Of a stretch of 33,703 nucleotides of DNA, positions 9,410 through 18,570 are shown one piece after another. Both the position numbers and the translations under genes were made by a program. Numbering within the stretch: position 1 is the first letter of the stretch; the number at the start of each line of letters is the position of its first letter. The notes under the pieces were generated by a model that did no database searches, had not been told where the DNA came from, and saw only the letters and a program-made list of their open reading frames with translations. The stretch spans positions 1-33,703 of the forward strand of contig JAJQEI010000022.1 of assembly GCA_021201755.1 (NCBI GenBank). Direction: 5' to 3'. The stretch comes from Ruminococcus sp. GTDB lineage: Bacteria > Bacillota > Clostridia > Oscillospirales > Ruminococcaceae.

Positions 9410-11500
9410 TTTAAGTGGAATTGCTTCGTGGATTACAGGTGATTCCTCCATAGGCGAGTTTGCAGAAGAGCTTGTTCCTTTCGGAGAAGCCATGGTGAAA
9501 TTTGCCGATACTGTAGACGGACTAGACGCAAATGTCATTGAAAATGCTGCAACAGCTGGAAAAGCACTGACAGAGCTTGCAAACACGGTTCCAAACACAG
9601 GTGGTGTCGTTGGCTGGTTCGTAGGTGAAAATGACTTAGATGATTTTGGCGAAAAACTCGTTGCTTTCGGTGAAGGTATGAAATCTTTTGCTGATTCCGT
9701 CAAAGATCTGGATACTGAGACAGTCGTAAATGCTGCCACAGTCGGAGAAGCATTAACTGCTCTGGCAGATACTGTTCCGAATACAGGTGGCGTCGTTGGA
9801 TGGTTTGTGGGAGAAAATGATTTGGATATTTTCGGTGATCAGTTGGTGACCTTTGGCGAGGGTATGAAGTCATTTTCGGAGTCGGTTAAGGGAATAGACA
9901 CAAATGCTGTTGTAAATGCTGCGACAGTTGGGGAGTCTTTAACCGCATTGGCGGATACCGTTCCAAATACGGGTGGTGTTGTCGAGTTCTTTACAGGTAA
10001 TAACGATCTAGATACATTCGGAGACCAACTGAGTGACTTTAGAAAGGGTATGAAATCTTTTGCAAGCTCCATAAAGGGCATCGACACTAAAGCCGTATCA
10101 AACGCTGCAACTGCCGGAAAGGCGTTGGCTACGCTTGCAAATTCGCTTCCAACTACAGGTGGCGTTGTCGGCTGGTTTATGGGCGAACAGGATATGGGTA
10201 CGTTTGGTGAACAATTTGTCCCTTTTGGAAAAGCGATGAAGGGTTTTTCCGATACAGTTACCGGAATGGATGCAGAAGCAGTTACAGCATCAGCGACGGC
10301 TGGTCAGGCATTGGCAGAATTGGCAGCTTCTCTTCCAACAGAGGGTGGTGTATTTTCTTGGTTTACTGGCGAAACAATGGATATGTCTACGTTCGGTACG
10401 CAACTTGTTGGATTTGGCGAAGGATTGAAAGCCTACAGCGATGCCATTACGGCGGATGATGGTCTCGATGCAAATGCAATTGAAAGCTCTGCAACAGCTG
10501 CCGCAGCACTATCGGAATTAGCGAGTGGTTTGCCTACAGAGGGTGGTGTGTTCTCTTGGTTTACGGGTGACACCATAAATATGGACGAGTTTGGCGAAAA
10601 ACTTCCAGCATTTGGTGAAGGTTTGAAAGCGTACAATGATATTATCACGGCGGACGATGGTCTCGATGAAAACGCAATTGAAAGCTCTGCAACAGCAGCG
10701 GGAGCATTATCAGAGCTGGCTAGTGGATTGCCTACAGAAGGTGGCGTCTTCTCTTGGTTTACAGGTGATACTCTAGATATGGATGAGTTCGGTGAAAAGC
10801 TTCCGGCATTTGGAAAAGGCTTGAAAATGTATAACGACATCATCACCGCTGGAAATGGTATTGATGATGCTGCGATTGATGATTCTGCAAATGCAGCGAG
10901 TTCCTTGGCAAAGCTTTTAAACACGTTGCCTGAAGAAGATGGCGTGTTTTCGTGGTTTACTGGTAATAAAATTAACATATCACAATTCGGGAAGAAGCTT
11001 CCGGCATTTGGCGAAGGGTTGAAAGCATACAATGACGCTATTACAGCCGATGGTGGTATCGATTCAACAGCGGTTTCCAGCACAACGGAAGCTGCAAAAG
11101 TACTAGTAGAGCTATCGAACGCACTAGAGGGAACAGAAGGCGGTTTCTTCTCTTTGTTTACTGGAGATGAAATTGATTTATCCGATTTTGGTGATACATT
11201 GGGTGATTTCGGAGCCGGATTGAAAAAGTACTACGATGCGATTGCAGCAGATGGTGGTATTAAAACCGATGTAATGACTGCGACCACGAATGCCGCTTCT
11301 AAGCTTGTTGAAATGGCAAATAGCGTTTCTGATAGTTATGAATGAGATCTTCCAGATTTCGGTGACGATTTGTCATCATTTGGTTCGGAATTTAAAAGTT
11401 TTTATGATTCTGTATCTAAAATCGATACAGAAAAACTCGAAGAAGCGATTTCAGGATTGGACAGTGTAATATCCGTGGCAGATCGTACAACTGATATTGA
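9410..11500 (+). repeat. Eleven tandem 62-66-aa repeats in the tape measure
   Basis: Each unit carries a core like GGVVGWFVGENDLDxFG, then F.GMKSF, then NAAT.G.AL..LA. Copies run from about 9410 (SGIASWITGDSS) to about 11500, past the TGA at 11343. Copies 6-8 (about 10330-10850) are most alike at DNA level, suggesting recent duplication or homogenisation. Repeat number in tape measures is known to correlate with tail length. Confidence 0.85.
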
Positions 11501-12399
11501 TACGAGCGAGATGGATTCATTCAGTACGTCACTAACCAAACTTGGTGAAACCGGAATCTCGAATTTTATCAACGCTTTTACAAATGCGAAAGATAGCATC
11601 ACGAAAACCGCTAAGGAAATGGTGGAGAATTTTATTGACGGTACGGAAGGTAAAGAAGAGGATATACAAACGGCAGGATCAGATATAGCCGGAAAATTTG
11701 CAGTGGGTGTCAACTTGGATGGTCGAACCTATATATTAAATGCAGTAGGTGCAGTAATGGATGCTACTTTGACAGAAGTAGAAGATCGTCATTCCGAATT
11801 CTACGATGTGGGACATTATCTGGCGCAAGGTCTTGCCAATGGTATTGAGTCAAATGCTTATATTGTTATCGCAAAGGCGGCTTCAGTAGCATATGAATCT
11901 GCTGAAGTAGTGCGCAATGTGTTGGGAATTGCCTCACCATCAAAGGTGTTTGCGGAAATTGGTCGATTTGTAGACGAGGGATTTGCAAATGGTTTAACCG
12001 ATTATGCCAGTGATGTTGCTAATGCTTCTTTTGATGTGGGGGAAAGTGCTGTAAATTCCATGTCAAATGTTATTTCGAATATTACGGACGCTATAGAAAA
12101 CGATATCGACAATGAGCCGCAAATCAAACCAGTTCTGGATTTGAGCGAAATTCAAAATGGCGTAAAAACGCTGCAAGATATGATGCAATCCACCGATTAT
12201 GCAATTTCTGGTTCGGCAAAACTAGCAGCAAAAGCGGCTTCTGGTATTTCAGAAACCAAAAATGCTGCCGTTGTCAACAATTATTACCAAACGGATAAAA
12301 GTAAAACCATCAATCAGACAAATAACAGTCCGAAATCGTTATCAAGACTTGAAATTTATCGGCAAACGAGAAATGCATTAGCGTTATGAGGTGAAGAAA

Positions 12400-13287
12400 A
12401 TGGACATGATATTTCAACTCTACTTGGAAGATGCATATGGCAATAAAATCTGTTTAACGGACGAGGAGTTACATTATGTAGTGTCAAAAATAGATGGTCT
12501 GTATCCTCCATCGGCTACACTATCGACAGTCGGTTACCCTGGAGCGGATGGTAGTTATTTGACGAATGCTTATGTACCGAAACGCAATCTTGTCATTTCA
12601 CTGATTATGCCTGGTACGGATATCGAAATGTATCGACGGGAACTTTACAAAGTCGTGCAAACAGGCAAGTATGTTAAAGTTTATTATTCGACTGCCAATC
12701 GAGATGTCTGGACAGAAGGATACGTGGAATCTATCACAATGGAACACTTTACCAGTATGACAAGTGGAACAATCTCTATTCTCTGTCCGGATATTTACTG
12801 GCACGGTTACACTGAGAGTACTGCAAGCGGTATTTGTCACAATCCGACAGAGTGGGTGACAGGAACGACAGTAACATATAGTGACACAATATCTTGCAAT
12901 ATGAGCGTTGACAGCGATACATATGGAACAACTATGAAAATTACGAACAATAGTAGTGACGACATTACTTTTGTCAGTTTTTATTTACAACATGGGCATG
13001 GCGGCGAAACAGCAGCAATTGAGGTTTCCGATGTCGAATTAACATTGTCAGCAGGAGATTATATATTGGTCACATCTCAAATGGGCAATAAGGACATTCG
13101 TTTGTATAATTCCGAAGATAAAGATCAAGGCAGTTTATTCGGTATGATAACGTTCAGTAAATTAGAATGGACCGAGGTAAAATACGAAAATAATGAATTT
13201 AGGTTCATATTCTGGGCAGCTGAAACATTTAGCAGTGGCGATATTATCTTAGAGATTACGCATACTGACGCATATCTGGGGGTGTAA
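12400..13287 (+). CDS. Distal tail (Dit-like) protein
   Basis: This 295-aa protein starts at ATG 12400 (MDMIFQLYLEDAYGNKICL), with GAGGTGAAG upstream, 10 bases after the tape measure stop. The N-terminal part (about 1-135) matches the phage tail protein/Dit fold by its pattern: GYPGADGSYL, RNLVISLIM, GYVESITMEHF and a closing SILCPDIYW. The rest is a beta-rich extension. Dit forms the hexameric hub between tail tube and baseplate, and its place between tape measure and Gp37-like protein agrees. It is uninterrupted; TAA overlaps the upstream region of the next start. Confidence 0.75.
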   Translation: MDMIFQLYLEDAYGNKICLTDEELHYVVSKIDGLYPPSATLSTVGYPGADGSYLTNAYVPKRNLVISLIMPGTDIEMYRRELYKVVQTGKYVKVYYSTANRDVWTEGYVESITMEHFTSMTSGTISILCPDIYWHGYTESTASGICHNPTEWVTGTTVTYSDTISCNMSVDSDTYGTTMKITNNSSDDITFVSFYLQHGHGGETAAIEVSDVELTLSAGDYILVTSQMGNKDIRLYNSEDKDQGSLFGMITFSKLEWTEVKYENNEFRFIFWAAETFSSGDIILEITHTDAYLGV

Positions 13288-13288
13288 T

Positions 13289-15226
13289 ATGGCATACATT
13301 AAAGCACCGTTACTTCTCATTTATAATTTGAAAGACTGTCCCATAACTGAACAGGGAATTTATACTACGACAATAACCCATTATGCCTATTTTACTTATG
13401 CTGGGAAATGCGAATTATATTTCAGCCTTTTATGGGATGTGGAATATTACACTGTGGGTTCATTTGAAATTTATTTACTCGCATCGGCAGAGAATTTAGA
13501 ATTGTTTCAAATCGACCGTATCGTTGTACGTCCTGATGATACGGAAAATTTTGGCGTTATCGAGTCCATAAAAATTGAGCATGACAGTGAAAATGGAGAT
13601 TATCTAACTGTGAGTGGTAGGTTTTTACCATGCTTATTGGAACGGCGTGTGATATTTCCGACGGCATACTCTAAGGACATTACTGTGGGTAACTGTCCGC
13701 TTCTTTCTACAACGACAAAAAATTATGAAAATATGGTAAAGCACGTATTGCTGGGCGGATATGGACATCCTTATTATTTGGCTGGCTCTGCTGATATTGG
13801 CTTAATTGTTTCCGGCGTATACGGTACAAATGGTGGCGCAATGAAAGAGACCACGTTCAGCAGAAACGGACGGCGTATGATACCTGGTCTTTGGGTACAG
13901 GACGAACAATCAGACGTTTGGTACGCTAGAATTGGCACACTGTCTGGTGATGATGTAGCAGACGACGATTCTGGCACGACTTCCAGCACGATGCAGGTTA
14001 CTGGTAAAAATCTCATGGAATGAGTATACAATGTTTGTACAATGGTTGGAGGAACAATCAAAGTTGACGCTAGTAATTTATTAAAAAGCACAATTACAGG
14101 TACTTCCGAATACGGCTATATAACGATACAGTTGACACAAGGCGAGGATAAAAGTGATAGCGTTATATTCTCAGATAAATTAGAAAATATTACATCTATG
14201 TCGTTTGGTGAAGATTTTACAGAATACACGAACTTTTCCTACGCTTGTGGAAGTGGTGAAGGCGTAAACAGAGCATGGGCAACCTCACACGCTCCCAGCA
14301 GTTCATCTGTTTCGAAAGGATTTGACCACTGTGAGATTTATGTTTCAGCAACGACTAATGTTGGGGACGAAACGGACGACGAATCCGAAGATTTGATTGA
14401 ATCTGGTTTGGAGGCTTTAACCACACCAACTTATGCGACTGAAGCGGAAATCGTTGTGGAGAATGGTCGATACACATATGGTACGGATTACGAAGTTGGT
14501 GATATTGTAACGATTCGATACGACTGTTGAGGATTGACCCTAGCCGCAAGACTTGTTGGTATGATTGAAAGCTTCGATCAGTCTGGAAGGACGCTGATAC
14601 CGACATTTGATTTTAACGAGACAACGTCCTCCGGCGGTAGTTCCGGTGACGAGGACGATTCTGAAGATCCTTATAATTATTCTACCAAAATGTCACTTGC
14701 CGTTACGGATGGTTTGGAATTGCAATTCTCATCGATTTCGGAAGACATCACTACATCTGTACAAACGCCTATATCGATAGATGCTGCTGCTTCTGTTTCT
14801 CTTTCTGTGACTGACGGTCTTGTGTTGTCAGTTATATTTACAGACAGTAATGCAATCGAGAAGACTCAGCCGTATTTCTTACTAGACAGCACTGATAATT
14901 TGGGCGAATATGACAGCGACGTCGTATCAATTGGTTCGAATGGGTACGTGCTGGTAGACACTGAGGTAGATGGTACGATTTCAGCATTGTGCGATATGAC
15001 CGCTTCGGCAACAACTGGAATTTCCAGTATCACAGCGGAATACACCGGGACAATTACAATCGCTTATTCCTATGACAACACTACATGGGTTGAAGACATT
15101 GCGATTGAAGACTTTATCGATATGGGCGATACACTATATGCCGATTTCGATGGCGTATTATATTTACAAATAACGCTGTCCGGCGATGCGACATTCAAGT
15201 CTTTGAAAATCACATTCACAGAGTAA
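13289..15226 (+). pseudogene. Gp37-like tail/baseplate protein, in-frame TGAs at 14021 and 14528
   Basis: This is one frame of 646 codons from ATG 13289 to TAA 15224-15226, broken twice. The first part shows the siphovirus ReqiPepy6 Gp37-like pattern (VVRPDDTENFGVIESI, VSGRFLPCLLERRVIF). It continues through TGKNLME-TGA-VYNVCTMVGG. A second piece ends DYEVGDIVTIRYDC-TGA-GLTLAARLVGMI. In that family the residue before G[LVI]T[LM].AR is typically Trp, so TGG to TGA is the simple explanation. A beta-rich Ser/Asp-rich C-terminal domain (about 14600-15226) may bind sugar or act as baseplate arm. The protein belongs to the tail-tip complex. Without read-through, only the first 244 aa would be made. 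Confidence 0.7.
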
Positions 15227-15239
15227 AGGAGTTGATTTC

Positions 15240-16679
15240 ATGCTAAAAGGAAAAACTGAGATTCAATTAACAGACGTCAATACTGGCTATACACAATACT
15301 ATTATGACGAGAACATGGTAACCAATGCATTGTCGGATATTTTTACGCTCAATACCGCTACGAGTACAGGATTCTTAATGGGTGCAGATAGCAATACATC
15401 AGGGTTTGGCGGCTCATTATATTCTACTGCTCTTGGTGGCATATTGCTTTTCGATAGCAAACTCGACGAAGACGCAACGAATTACTTTGCTCCTGCCGGT
15501 GTAAAACTCGTCGGCTGTGGTGTATATAATAACGAAACGACTTCGTCTGATACGGCAAGAGGAATCTATAATACGACAGAATCTTCAGTCAGTACCAGTA
15601 ACAAAACCGCAAAGTACGTATACGATTTCACAACGACACAATGCAATGGCAGTATAAAAAGCGTTTGCTTAACAAGTGATTACGGCGGATATTCTTCTTA
15701 TGGGAACGAAAGTCTTGACACAACGATAAGTAGTGCGCTTTTATATAAACCTGCTTGTGTGCGACGGGTAACAACAGACAATTATGGCGAATACGTCCTT
15801 TTCTGGGATTACGACGCTGATGTATGTGTTACAGCACAATTGACAGTGCCAAGTAGCGGTTCTTTAACGCTGACACTGCGAAAGCGTGATGCCAAGTTTA
15901 AAAATGTGTCTGTTTTTACGAATAATAGCACCTATGGTGAAGTTTTGTCTTCTAACGCCATCACTGTTTCTGGATATTATGGTTATGCGACCAATTCTTC
16001 TTCAGGTACTTATACGCCAAATGTCATGTATGACGAATATGCGAATTTGATTTATTTTGTATGTAACGCCTCTAATAGCACAAGTATTTCCAGTAGTGGC
16101 AGCATTACATTGCTCACCATATCGCCGAATGATTTTAGTTATACGTTGTCTACTATTACAAACAACACAGGAAATATATTATACACTTATTATTCTCTGG
16201 CGGTGTATAATGGTTATATTTATTGGATGTCTACCGATCGTACGTTGGTTTATAAAATACTGCTTTCGGACAGTAGCGTATCAGCGACAATAAGCGATGT
16301 GACACTTAGCAGCTATGCTTGTTCTAGTGACTGCTTTATAAAAGACAGAAAGATTTATGTTATGAGCAGTAAGTATAACTATCAATCGAATTATCCGTGT
16401 TATGCGGTAATTGATACCGAATTGGAAACAATCCAATATACTCCATTATGAAATGACGTGAGTGGTAGTTATACTTACTATTACACCAGTGTAAAATCAG
16501 CTCCCATTTTGGGAAAGCCTTGGCTATATTGGTACGGTTTGAATTTCAATTCCGGCTGTTGTACTGGTACATTTGTGGTGTGGTCGAATTATCTTGCTAC
16601 CATCAACAATCTGTCTGATACACTGACTAAGACAAATTCGCAGACGATGAAAATTACTTACACGATTACAGAGTCGTGA
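15240..16679 (+). pseudogene. Tail tip/fibre protein, in-frame TGA at 16449-16451
   Basis: ATG 15240 (MLKGKTEIQLTDVNTG) follows AAAGGAG. The frame of 480 codons runs to TGA 16677-16679 but is cut by TGA after 403 codons. The continuation NDVSGSYTYYYTSVKSAP ... NYLATINNL ... TMKITYTITES looks like the usual C-terminus of these phage proteins, where NYL.TINNL and a final MK[IV]TYT[IL]TE are common. The body is Ser/Thr/Gly-rich beta structure, possibly propeller-like. It is probably a structural baseplate or receptor-contact protein. Identity beyond 'tail protein' is uncertain. Confidence 0.6.
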
Positions 16680-16704
16680 TATTTTTAAAATTTATAGGAA
16701 ATCG

Positions 16705-16749
16705 AAAGCACGTATGGTTTATGGAAACGGTACGTGCTTTTCTTTGTTT
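16705..16749 (+). terminator. Rho-independent terminator
   Basis: AAAGCACGTA at 16705-16714 pairs with TACGTGCTTT at 16731-16740, followed by TCTTTGTTT. It closes the tail gene block before the holin-like genes. Confidence 0.75.
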
Positions 16750-16766
16750 CGGAGAGGAGTATGTGA

Positions 16767-17135
16767 ATGCCTAGTGAAATTATTGTGGCACTCATTGGCG
16801 CAGCTGTCACAATAGGGAACGTGCTGTTTACAACACTCATGAACGCAAAAGAAAAGAAGGCGGCACGGCTGGAAATGCAAAAGGCAGAACAAAATGGACG
16901 TACCAAGAAGATGGAGAATGGTTTGCAATGTCTGTTGCGTTCGGAAATTATTCGTGCCCACGACAAGTATATGGAACGAGGATTCTGTCCGATTTATGCC
17001 AGAGAAACTTTAGCAAAAGCTTATGAAGCTTATCATGCTTTAGGCGGTAATGGAACAATAACCGTTTTGTATCATCAAGTAACAGAACTTCCCACAGAGA
17101 AAGGAGGTGAGGGCGATGAAGTCATGGATTTATAG
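16767..17135 (+). CDS. Phage membrane-anchored coiled-coil protein (holin-region)
   Basis: This 122-aa protein starts at ATG 16767 after GGAGAGGAG. A single N-terminal membrane segment (IIVALIGAAVTIGNVLFTTL) is followed by a Lys/Glu helix and a conserved-looking segment MENGLQCLLRSEIIRAHDKY and YEAYHALGGNGT. It is a small phage protein that commonly sits next to holins in clostridial phages. Its stop is TAG, and its end overlaps the next gene's ribosome site and start. It is likely a holin accessory protein; the exact role is unknown. Confidence 0.6.
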   Translation: MPSEIIVALIGAAVTIGNVLFTTLMNAKEKKAARLEMQKAEQNGRTKKMENGLQCLLRSEIIRAHDKYMERGFCPIYARETLAKAYEAYHALGGNGTITVLYHQVTELPTEKGGEGDEVMDL

Positions 17136-17337
17136 AGGAGTACGAACGTTTGTACAAGCTGTGGTCGGTTTTCTTGCTGCAAATCTGGTTGCATACCTGA
17201 CAGGCGTGGATTATTCTGACCATACAGCACTCAAAGCTGTCATCATATCCCTTGGCGGTTCAGCTTTAGCAGCTGGACTGGCGGCTATGATGAATTTGCA
17301 CGAAGACGACGTTGGCGTAAAAGACAAACTCGAATGA
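17116..17337 (+). CDS. Holin
   Basis: This 73-aa protein starts at ATG 17116 (MKSWIYRGVRTFVQAVVGFL) after GGAGGTGAGGGCG. Two membrane segments fit: about residues 9-26 (VRTFVQAVVGFLAANLVAYL) and about 38-58 (KAVIISLGGSALAAGLAAMM), with a charged C-terminus. Size and topology match small phage holins of the r1t-like type, which puncture the membrane to release or activate endolysin. It overlaps the upstream gene by 20 bases. Confidence 0.75.
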   Translation: MKSWIYRGVRTFVQAVVGFLAANLVAYLTGVDYSDHTALKAVIISLGGSALAAGLAAMMNLHEDDVGVKDKLE

Positions 17338-17364
17338 AAAATTCAAAATGGAGATGGATAAACG

Positions 17365-17907
17365 ATGATGAATTTAAAAGTCGTTGGACAGCGTATCGTG
17401 TGTGAAGAATCTGATATATTTGCATCCGGTCAGGTTTCGTTTGCGACAATCCAATTCGATTTTTCAGCGGAATGGGATGGCTTGGATAAAACCGTGCAAT
17501 TTACGCAGAGCGGTATAACATACAACGTACATCTAGGCACTTCCAATTCTGCTGTATGTTATATTCCATCAGAAATCGGAGATGGAACAATCCGTGTTTC
17601 TGTATTTGGTGTGGAAACAGGAGGTTCGGTTATAGCGACTACTGTGCCTTTACGACTGCGAGTGCGACGCTCTGGCTTTACAGACGGCAAAGATTCGGTT
17701 GAACCCTCTCCATCATTCTACGCCCAGTTACTGGAAGAAATCGAAGAAAAAGTTGAAGCAGCCGGAGGCATTTCAGCGGAAACGTGTTCCGAAATGATAG
17801 CCAAAGCTCTGGCAGATTATATTAAGACAGAAGACCTAGAAGAAATCATAGCAACCGTCATTTCTCCCATTACGGAAGAAGAAATCGACACCATTTGTAC
17901 AGAATGA
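17365..17907 (+). CDS. BppU-like baseplate/fibre N-terminal domain protein
   Basis: This 180-aa protein starts MMNLKVVGQRIVCEESDIFA. The N-terminal domain (about 1-115) has a beta sandwich pattern with FDFSAEWDGLDKTVQF and LRLRVRRSGF, as seen in baseplate or tail-fibre attachment domains. It is followed by an acidic helical tail that suits trimerisation. It lies between holin and fibre genes. The role is inferred: an adaptor that anchors receptor-binding modules to the baseplate. It ends in TGA and is uninterrupted. Confidence 0.6.
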   Translation: MMNLKVVGQRIVCEESDIFASGQVSFATIQFDFSAEWDGLDKTVQFTQSGITYNVHLGTSNSAVCYIPSEIGDGTIRVSVFGVETGGSVIATTVPLRLRVRRSGFTDGKDSVEPSPSFYAQLLEEIEEKVEAAGGISAETCSEMIAKALADYIKTEDLEEIIATVISPITEEEIDTICTE

Positions 17908-17945
17908 CACAGCAAAAGCGTGTCGAACAGAAAGGAAAATGAATT

Positions 17946-18482
17946 ATGAGTAACGAATTTTTAGACAAGTCCGGTTTAACCTACTTTTGGAGCAAGCTGA
18001 AAGCTTACTTTGTCGCACAGGAAGATGGCATGGGATTGTCATCCAACGACTTTACAGACGCTGAAAAGGAAAAGCTTGCTTCTATCGAGGAGGGCGCAAC
18101 AGCGATTACGGTAGACAGTGCGCTGTCTAGCACCAGCACAAACCCTGTAGAAAATCAGGCTGTTTACGCTGCACTAGAAGAAAAGGTAGATACTTCCCTT
18201 TTAGGTGTAGCAAACGGCATTGCAACGCTGGACGATTCCGGCTTAGTACCGTCTACACAGCTGCCAAGCTATGTAGATGACGTCATTGAGGGCTATCTGT
18301 ATGATGGCGTGTTCTATGAGGACTCTAGCCATACAATGGAAATCACCGGCGAATCCGGCAAGATTTACGTGGATTTGAACACAAACTATTCCTACCGCTA
18401 CAGTGGCAGCGCATATGTGCAGATTACATCTACAGATATGACTGCAATCACCAACGACAAAATTGACGAAATCATGGCATAA
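17946..18482 (+). CDS. Tail fibre/receptor-binding protein (short paralogue)
   Basis: This 178-aa protein starts at ATG 17946 after AAAGGAAAATGA. Its first about 35 residues (FLDKSGLTYFWSKLKAYFVA, then QEDG) are nearly repeated at the start of the next gene, so the two share an attachment module. The middle carries typical fibre sequence (ASIEEGATAITVD, VENQAVYAALEEKVDT, PSTQLPSYVDDVIEGY). The C-terminal part (DGVFYEDSSHTMEITGESGK) resembles a small beta cap. It probably contacts the host surface. Confidence 0.7.
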   Translation: MSNEFLDKSGLTYFWSKLKAYFVAQEDGMGLSSNDFTDAEKEKLASIEEGATAITVDSALSSTSTNPVENQAVYAALEEKVDTSLLGVANGIATLDDSGLVPSTQLPSYVDDVIEGYLYDGVFYEDSSHTMEITGESGKIYVDLNTNYSYRYSGSAYVQITSTDMTAITNDKIDEIMA

Positions 18483-18510
18483 TTTTTAACGCATTTTAAG
18501 GCATGGAATG

Positions 18511-18540
18511 GCTGTAGCTTTTGGCGGTTGAAGCTACAGC
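18511..18540 (+). repeat. Perfect 10-bp stem-loop between fibre genes
   Basis: GCTGTAGCTT (18511-18520) and AAGCTACAGC (18531-18540) are perfect inverted copies around a 10-base loop. No T-run follows, so a simple terminator is unlikely. It could control RNA stability or mark a recombination junction between the two paralogous fibre genes. Confidence 0.75.
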
Positions 18541-18570
18541 GACTTGCCTAAAAATTAAAAGAAAGATGGT

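Larger units (their letters stand above)
4821..12389 (+). pseudogene. Giant tail tape measure protein, in-frame TGA at 11343-11345
   Basis: This gene of about 2522 codons starts at ATG 4821, overlapping the previous stop, with GGAGGG at 4803-4808. Residues 1-430 are typical phage tape measure (MSSMIDSRVVEMKFDNKNF, then a TP901-type core with FTASGQDLETSVTAMEGIAN). The middle is a long hydrophobic alpha-helical stretch with about five to seven copies of a unit near 55-60 aa (7310-8450). The last third has eleven copies of a 62-66-aa unit. TGA at 11343 falls at the boundary of the last copy, and the frame then runs on without loss of similarity to TGA 12387-12389. The protein sets tail length and may form or guide the DNA channel through the membrane. 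A stop here would remove 348 codons unless it is read through. Confidence 0.85.

Noticed and set aside
2386..16451. Reassignment of TGA to an amino acid in the phage
   Set aside because: TGA is also the natural stop of several genes here (4415, 4824, 12389, 17337, 17907, 20143, 20483), TGG is used freely, and a TAG interrupts one gene too. No consistent read-through context follows the stops.
2386..16451. Selenocysteine at the in-frame TGAs
   Set aside because: The affected positions match Arg or Trp in the families I recall, none is a redox site, and no conserved hairpin follows the codons.
18511..18540. Terminator between the fibre genes
   Set aside because: The stem is perfect but no T-run follows, and the operon clearly continues; kept only as a stem-loop.
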